64,000 nt of DNA from Luteibacter aegosomatis (GTDB taxonomy: Bacteria; Pseudomonadota; Gammaproteobacteria; Xanthomonadales; Rhodanobacteraceae): NCBI RefSeq assembly GCF_023078455.1, contig NZ_CP095740.1, forward strand, positions 1,786,001 through 1,850,000, in the 5' to 3' direction. Positions 59,967 through 64,000 of this stretch are shown here, one piece after another; the stretch's first letter is position 1; each line of letters starts with the position of its first letter. Below the pieces are notes generated by a model, which saw nothing but the letters and a program-made list of their open reading frames with translations, was not told where the DNA came from and made no database searches. A program made the translations under genes and the position numbers.

Positions 59967-60413
59967 ATGTTCATTCTCTTCAGCGTTTTTTATATCCTGA
60001 TCGCCGCGGCGATGATCGTGCTGATTCTCATGCAGCGCGGCGCCGGTGCGGATGCAGGTTCCGGATTCGGTGGCGGTGCTTCGGCCACGGTGTTCGGTGC
60101 GCGTGGTTCGTCGAGCTTCATGACTCGCGCCACCGCGATCCTGGCGGCACTGTTCTTCGTGCTTAGCCTGGGAATGGGTATCTACCTCAGCCATTCGGGC
60201 ACCCCCCAGCCGGCTGCGGATCTTGGCGTCATGTCCGGTGCGGTCACGCCGGCCGCTCCCGCCAACAACGCTCCGGTCGCCCCGGCGACGGACGTGCCGA
60301 AGGCCCCGGCCGGCGGCGATGTCCCGGCCGCTACGGCGCCGGCGGCAAACAACGAGGTTCCGGCCGCGACGCAGAACGCCCCGAAGGCGCCTGCCGAACC
60401 GGCCAAGAGGTAA
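59967..60413 (+). CDS. secG: Preprotein translocase subunit SecG
   Basis: SecG is a small inner-membrane part of the SecYEG channel. The 148-residue protein has two helices, about residues 1-22 (FILFSVFYILIAAAMIVLIL) and 52-73, joined by a loop with QRGAGADAGSGFGGGASATVFGARG, the family signature. The C-terminal 60 residues are Ala/Pro-rich low-complexity sequence, longer than in E. coli SecG (110 residues). The neighbours tpiA upstream and tRNA-Leu downstream match the common arrangement. Confidence 0.94.
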   Translation: MFILFSVFYILIAAAMIVLILMQRGAGADAGSGFGGGASATVFGARGSSSFMTRATAILAALFFVLSLGMGIYLSHSGTPQPAADLGVMSGAVTPAAPANNAPVAPATDVPKAPAGGDVPAATAPAANNEVPAATQNAPKAPAEPAKR

Positions 60414-60438
60414 GGCAACACCACAGTTTCAGAGTTAT

Positions 60439-60523
60439 GCCCAGGTGGCGGAATTGGTAGACGCACTACCTTGAGGTGGTAGCGGCTTAGGTCGTGGGGG
60501 TTCGAGTCCCCCCTTGGGCACCA
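60439..60523 (+). tRNA. tRNA-Leu (anticodon GAG)
   Basis: The 85-base sequence folds as a class II tRNA. The acceptor stem is GCCCAGG with CTTGGGC, the discriminator is A, and CCA is encoded (60521-60523). The anticodon stem CTACC/GGTAG holds the loop TTGAGGT, anticodon GAG at 60473-60475. A long variable arm and the T loop TTCGAGT are present. It reads CUC and CUU leucine codons. It lies 25 bases after secG. Confidence 0.97.
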
Positions 60524-60555
60524 ACACAGATCCGGACAGCCTCAACCGGATCGCA

Positions 60556-60582
60556 AAACAACCCGCGAAAGCGGGTTTTTTT
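60556..60582 (+). terminator. Rho-independent terminator after tRNA-Leu
   Basis: The stem AACCCGC / GCGGGTT with a GAAA tetraloop at 60560-60577 is followed by further T residues. It lies 37 bases after the tRNA 3' end and probably ends the tpiA-secG-tRNA unit. Confidence 0.88.
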
Positions 60583-60720
60583 GTGCCCGGAAGCAGGATT
60601 CCGGAATGTGCTTTCCATCCGGATTTCAAGGTGTTTCAAGAAATTCGTGTCGTTGCCGATAATGCTCGGACAGCCGGGCACCGATCGACCGCCGGCACTC
60701 ATCCTGCAGGCCCGGACCAC

Positions 60721-62814
60721 GTGCCCAACATTCTCTTCGATGCGGCGTTTCCGTCGCTTCCCGGTACCTACAGCACGTCGCTGGTGGTGGTGTCGTTGCT
60801 CGTGGCGGTGCTGGCTTCGTATACGGCGCTGACCATGGCGGCGCGGTTGGCCCATGCCCGTGGCGTGGCGGCGGGGCTCTGGCTGGCGGGCGGCTCGTTC
60901 GCCATGGGTTTCGGCATCTGGTCGATGCACTTCATCGGCATGCTGGCCTTCCGTTTACCCATCGCGCTGGGTTACGACCTCGACCTGACCTTGCTCTCCC
61001 TGGTGATCGCGGTCGTGTCGTCGGCCTTCGCGTTGTGGCTGGTGTTCCAGAAAGAGCTGCCTTGGTCGCGCCTCGGCATCGGCGCCGTTCTGATGGGCGC
61101 CGGCATCGCGGCAATGCACTACACCGGCATGGCCGCGATGCGGATGACCCCTGAGGTGTCGTACGACGTGGTGCCGTTCACCGCCTCGGTGGTCATTGCG
61201 GTGCTGGCCTCCGGCGCGGCTTTGTGGATTGCTTTCCGTCTGCGCAGCGACGGCGAGCGCGTGATGCTCGCGCGGCTGGTCGCTTCGCTGGTGATGGGCT
61301 GCGCCATCGTCGGCATGCATTACACCGGCATGGCGGCGGCGCGCTTTCCCGTCGGCAGTTTCTGCGGCGCCGCCTTCACCGGTATCGAGACGCGATGGCT
61401 CGCGGTGGTGGTGATCGGCGTGACCGTGGCCGTGCTCGCGGTAGCCCTCGTGGTGTCCATGCTCGACGTGCGCGCCAACATGCTCGCCAAATCGCTCGAC
61501 AAGGCCAACAGCGAGCTGATGCAGTTGGCGTTGCACGACAACCTCACCCGGTTGCCGAACCGCATGTTGCTGGGCGATCGCATCGAACAGGCCATCCATA
61601 AGGCGACGCGTGGGCGAGGGGCCTTCGCCGTGCTGTTCATGGACCTGGACGGCTTCAAGGCCGTGAACGACGTGTTCGGTCACCATGCCGGCGATTTGTT
61701 GCTTAGGGACGTCGCGCGGCGCATCCAGGACGGTGCGCGCGACGAAGACACCGTGGCCCGTCTCGGCGGCGACGAATTCGTGATGGTCATGGACGTGACT
61801 CGCCCGGAAGAGGCCGCCGAAGCGGCCCAGCGGCTCGTGGAGGAACTGGGTGCCCCGTACGTGATCCACGGTACGTCGATGCACGTGTCGGTCAGCATCG
61901 GCATCGCCTTGTTCCCGGAAAACGGGCTGGTCGAACACGACCTTCTGGTGAATGCCGATGCGGCGATGTACCACGCGAAAGAGCAGGGGCGTAACGGCTA
62001 CCGTTTCTTCGAAAGCGCGATGAACGCGAACGTGCACCTTCAGTTGATGCTCCAGCAGGACCTGCGACGCGCCATCGACCGCAAGGAGTTCGTGCTGCAT
62101 TACCAGCCGAAGATGATTTCGCCGGAAGGGCCGATGGTCGGCGTCGAGGCATTGTTGCGCTGGAACCGCCCAGGTCATGGCATGGTCGCGCCGGACGGCT
62201 TCCTGCCCGTCGCCGAGCGTACGGGACTCATCGTGCCGATCGGCAACTGGGTGATCGACGAAGCCTGCCGCCAGATGCGTGCCTGGCTCGACGAAGGACA
62301 CGCCACGTGGACGGTCGCCGTGAACCTGTCCACGGTGCAGCTCTCCCATCCGGGGCTCATCGAGGTGGTGCGCACGGCGCTCGGACACCACGGGCTCGAA
62401 GGCCGTCACCTCGTGCTGGAAGTGACCGAGTCCACGGCGATGCGCGACGCGGAGGCGAGCCTGGCCATCCTCAACCAGGTGGCGGACCTCGGCGTGGGCA
62501 TCGCCATCGACGACTTCGGTACCGGGTATTCGAGCCTGCTCTATCTCAAGCAATTGCCTGCCGACGAATTGAAGATCGACCGCGGCTTCGTCACCGAGCT
62601 GACCAAGGGCAACGACGACGAGGCCATCGTGTCGGCCATCGTCGCGCTGGGCAAGACGCTCGGCCTCAACATCGTGGCCGAGGGCGTCGAGACGCCCGAA
62701 CAGCAAGCCATGCTCACGCGCCTGGGCTGCGATGCGTTGCAGGGCTACCTGCTCGGTCCGCCGGTACCGCCCGAGCGGCTCATGCAAAGCGTCGCGCTGG
62801 CGAAGGCGAACTGA
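60721..62814 (+). CDS. MHYT-GGDEF-EAL bifunctional cyclic-di-GMP signalling protein
   Basis: The 697-residue protein has an N-terminal MHYT sensor of seven helices with three motif copies: MHFIGMLAF, MHYTGMAAM and MHYTGMAAA. A GGDEF domain follows (RLGGDEFV intact, with an RDED inhibitory site five residues before it), and then an EAL domain. EAL motifs are GVEALLRW, EVTES, DDFGTGYSS, KIDRGFV and EGVE, all intact. Both synthesis and breakdown of cyclic-di-GMP are therefore possible. MHYT domains are proposed to sense oxygen, CO or NO through copper. The GTG at 60721 begins just before the first helix; a longer frame would run into the tRNA. Confidence 0.9.
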   Translation: MPNILFDAAFPSLPGTYSTSLVVVSLLVAVLASYTALTMAARLAHARGVAAGLWLAGGSFAMGFGIWSMHFIGMLAFRLPIALGYDLDLTLLSLVIAVVSSAFALWLVFQKELPWSRLGIGAVLMGAGIAAMHYTGMAAMRMTPEVSYDVVPFTASVVIAVLASGAALWIAFRLRSDGERVMLARLVASLVMGCAIVGMHYTGMAAARFPVGSFCGAAFTGIETRWLAVVVIGVTVAVLAVALVVSMLDVRANMLAKSLDKANSELMQLALHDNLTRLPNRMLLGDRIEQAIHKATRGRGAFAVLFMDLDGFKAVNDVFGHHAGDLLLRDVARRIQDGARDEDTVARLGGDEFVMVMDVTRPEEAAEAAQRLVEELGAPYVIHGTSMHVSVSIGIALFPENGLVEHDLLVNADAAMYHAKEQGRNGYRFFESAMNANVHLQLMLQQDLRRAIDRKEFVLHYQPKMISPEGPMVGVEALLRWNRPGHGMVAPDGFLPVAERTGLIVPIGNWVIDEACRQMRAWLDEGHATWTVAVNLSTVQLSHPGLIEVVRTALGHHGLEGRHLVLEVTESTAMRDAEASLAILNQVADLGVGIAIDDFGTGYSSLLYLKQLPADELKIDRGFVTELTKGNDDEAIVSAIVALGKTLGLNIVAEGVETPEQQAMLTRLGCDALQGYLLGPPVPPERLMQSVALAKAN

Positions 62815-62817
62815 CGC

Positions 62818-63168
62818 CTACGACAGGAGGCGCTGCCAGCGCCTGGGTACCTTTCCCTCGGGGCCGGGCACGGGCTGGTCGTCGGGATGGCTGTGCGGCG
62901 GGGCGAGCACGGGCCCTTCGAACACCGCTTCGGTCACGTAGTTATAGAACCAGTCTTCGCCCGGTTCGAAGCTCTGGATGACGGCATGCCCGGTGGCTTC
63001 GAAATGCTTCGTCGCGTGCTTGTTCAGCGAATCGTCGCAGCAGCCGATATGCCCGCACTGCGCGCAACGGCGCAGGTGAAGCCACCAGCTATCGCTGGCC
63101 AGGCACTCCACGCAGCCGGTGCCGCTGGGCGGCACGCTCGGATCGATACCCTGGATTTTCTCGTTCAT
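62818..63168 (-). CDS. UBP-type zinc-finger protein
   Basis: The 116-residue protein is almost entirely one ZnF-UBP domain. Metal ligands are visible as CVEC, CAQCG, CC and paired His in HATKHFEATGHAVI. The C-terminal segment WFYNYVTEAVFEG is shared by bacterial members. In eukaryotes this fold binds the ubiquitin C-terminus, but bacteria lack ubiquitin and the role here is unknown. It converges with the GGDEF-EAL gene (three-base gap) and lies downstream of csaA on the same strand. Confidence 0.85.
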   Translation of the reverse strand: MNEKIQGIDPSVPPSGTGCVECLASDSWWLHLRRCAQCGHIGCCDDSLNKHATKHFEATGHAVIQSFEPGEDWFYNYVTEAVFEGPVLAPPHSHPDDQPVPGPEGKVPRRWQRLLS

Positions 63169-63205
63169 CGGTGTCTTTCCTCGCCGGAAGGTCGTTGCGA
63201 TGCTA

Positions 63206-63541
63206 TCAGGCGAGGCGGCTGCCGTTGGGTACCGGGCGCTCCACGGTGGTCACCACCACGCCCTCGTCGGTATGGAAGCCCGTCAGGAGGAACTGCGAGC
63301 GGAAAGGCCCCACCTGCTTCTCCGGAAAGTTGATGACGCCGACGATCTGCTTGCCCACCAGGTCTTCGGGCCGGTAGACGCCGGTGACCTGCGCGCTGGT
63401 CTTGCGCTCGCCGTGGGGGCCGAAGTCGACCCAGAGCTTGTACGCGGGGCGTCGCGCTTCGGGGAAGGGTTCGACACGGGTGACGGTGCCGGCCACGAGT
63501 TGCACTTTCTCGAAGTCGGCCCAGGTGATCTCTTCGCTCAT
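63206..63541 (-). CDS. csaA: CsaA-like tRNA-binding protein
   Basis: The 111-residue OB-fold protein begins [20 protein letters not shown] and contains [40 protein letters not shown] and the ending [12 protein letters not shown]. These are typical of CsaA, related to the C-terminal tRNA-binding domain of MetRS. In Bacillus CsaA has export-related chaperone activity; tRNA binding is inferred from fold. ATG 63541 removes a non-homologous 43-residue extension that would overlap the DUF924 gene. The DUF924 stop is four bases upstream. Confidence 0.9.
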   Translation of the reverse strand: MSEEITWADFEKVQLVAGTVTRVEPFPEARRPAYKLWVDFGPHGERKTSAQVTGVYRPEDLVGKQIVGVINFPEKQVGPFRSQFLLTGFHTDEGVVVTTVERPVPNGSRLA

Positions 63542-63545
63542 GGAG

Positions 63546-64000
63546 TTATCCTGAAAAGCCGCCGCCATCGAGGAACGCCTGTTCGTCCGGCGTGGTCTCG
63601 CGACCGAGCTCGCGGTTGCGGTGGGGGAAGCGGTGGAATCGTTCGACGATGTCGAAATGCACTTTCGCATAACCGACGTACGGTTCGCCCAGCGGTTCGA
63701 TCAGCGCCAACGACGTGCGCTGGTCGGCCATGTCTTCGGAGTGCTCGAAGGGCAGGTAGCAGAACGTGCGCATGTCGCGATCGACCATCGCGTCGAAGCC
63801 GCGTTCGATCATGTGGCGGGCGACGAAGCGGGCCAGCGGATCGGTGGCGTACATGTGCGCCGTGCCGCGGAAGGCGTTGCGCGGAAACTGGTCGAGCAGC
63901 AGGACCAACGCCAGGCAGCCTTGCGCATCGTCCAGCCACGCGTCGAGTTCGCGTCGGGCCGCGGCCATGTGCGCGCCGAGGAAATGCTCGCGGAATACGC
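63546..64000 (-). CDS. DUF924 family protein, 5' end outside the window
   Basis: The frame runs from beyond 64000 to the stop at 63546, so the visible part lacks its N-terminus. Hallmarks are [40 protein letters not shown] and [15 protein letters not shown]. These are DUF924 motifs, of unknown function with an alpha-helical fold. A visible internal Met at 63968 is not the start, because conserved sequence continues upstream (FREHFLGAH). It is immediately upstream of csaA on the same strand and probably cotranscribed. Confidence 0.85.
   Translation of the reverse strand, partial: VFREHFLGAHMAAARRELDAWLDDAQGCLALVLLLDQFPRNAFRGTAHMYATDPLARFVARHMIERGFDAMVDRDMRTFCYLPFEHSEDMADQRTSLALIEPLGEPYVGYAKVHFDIVERFHRFPHRNRELGRETTPDEQAFLDGGGFSG

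Noticed and set aside
60514..60720. Longer N-terminus for the GGDEF-EAL protein
   Set aside because: It would begin inside the tRNA-Leu gene and pass through the terminator; the GTG at 60721 sits right before the first membrane helix.

Overview
The window is high-GC (roughly two-thirds G+C by eye) and gene-dense, with housekeeping blocks typical of the Xanthomonadales. The mix of smc-zipA, cmk-rpsA-ihfB-lapAB, typA, mdh and tpiA-secG-tRNA-Leu, together with a GlgE-type glycogen/trehalose operon, suggests a Rhodanobacteraceae member of the Luteibacter/Dyella type. This placement is inferred from gene content and protein character; no marker gene was compared. I see no prophage, intact insertion sequence, CRISPR array or block of foreign composition.

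Layout. 1-3452: the 3' part of smc, a nested inverted-repeat element, zipA and a PaiB-like gene. 3725-21052: a seven-gene operon, glgE, treS-mak fusion, glgB, glgX, treZ, malQ, treY. All genes point the same way and are overlapping or separated by at most 11 bases. 21277-24202: cmk, rpsA, ihfB. 24328-29551: lapA, lapB, a WbpL/WecA-type initiating glycosyltransferase, a WbpM-type dehydratase and galU, apparently one operon for lipopolysaccharide and O-antigen precursors. 29665-35849: a periplasmic amidase, two multiheme cytochromes c, a Mug-like glycosylase, a GtrB-type glycosyltransferase and an MscS channel. 35918-40084: typA and an unusual lipoprotein ending in a type IV pilin-like domain. 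40444-47646: a 3-hydroxybutyrate oligomer hydrolase, ppiB, an aminotransferase, mdh, a CDF cation transporter and gnd. 47862-56551: a stress flavoprotein, an M1 peptidase, a Pr6Pr membrane protein, an ABC exporter, a LysR regulator divergent from a DMT exporter, and a serine hydrolase. 56646-64000: a large MscS channel, tpiA, secG, tRNA-Leu(GAG), an MHYT-GGDEF-EAL protein, a UBP zinc finger, CsaA and a DUF924 protein cut by the window end.

How the genes work together. In the sugar operon, TreS turns trehalose into maltose, the fused maltokinase makes maltose 1-phosphate, GlgE polymerises it and GlgB branches the polymer. GlgX, MalQ, TreY and TreZ trim the glucan and return it to trehalose. 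The operon therefore holds a near-complete trehalose-glucan cycle without glgA or glgC in the window.

Intergenic DNA is dominated by two families of REP-like inverted repeats, mostly between convergent or tandem 3' ends. There is also one much larger nested inverted-repeat element right after smc. The most unusual items are that element, the lipoprotein-pilin fusion, the duplicated catalytically dead GH13 half of GlgE, and a Mug homologue lacking the usual motif-1 asparagine.
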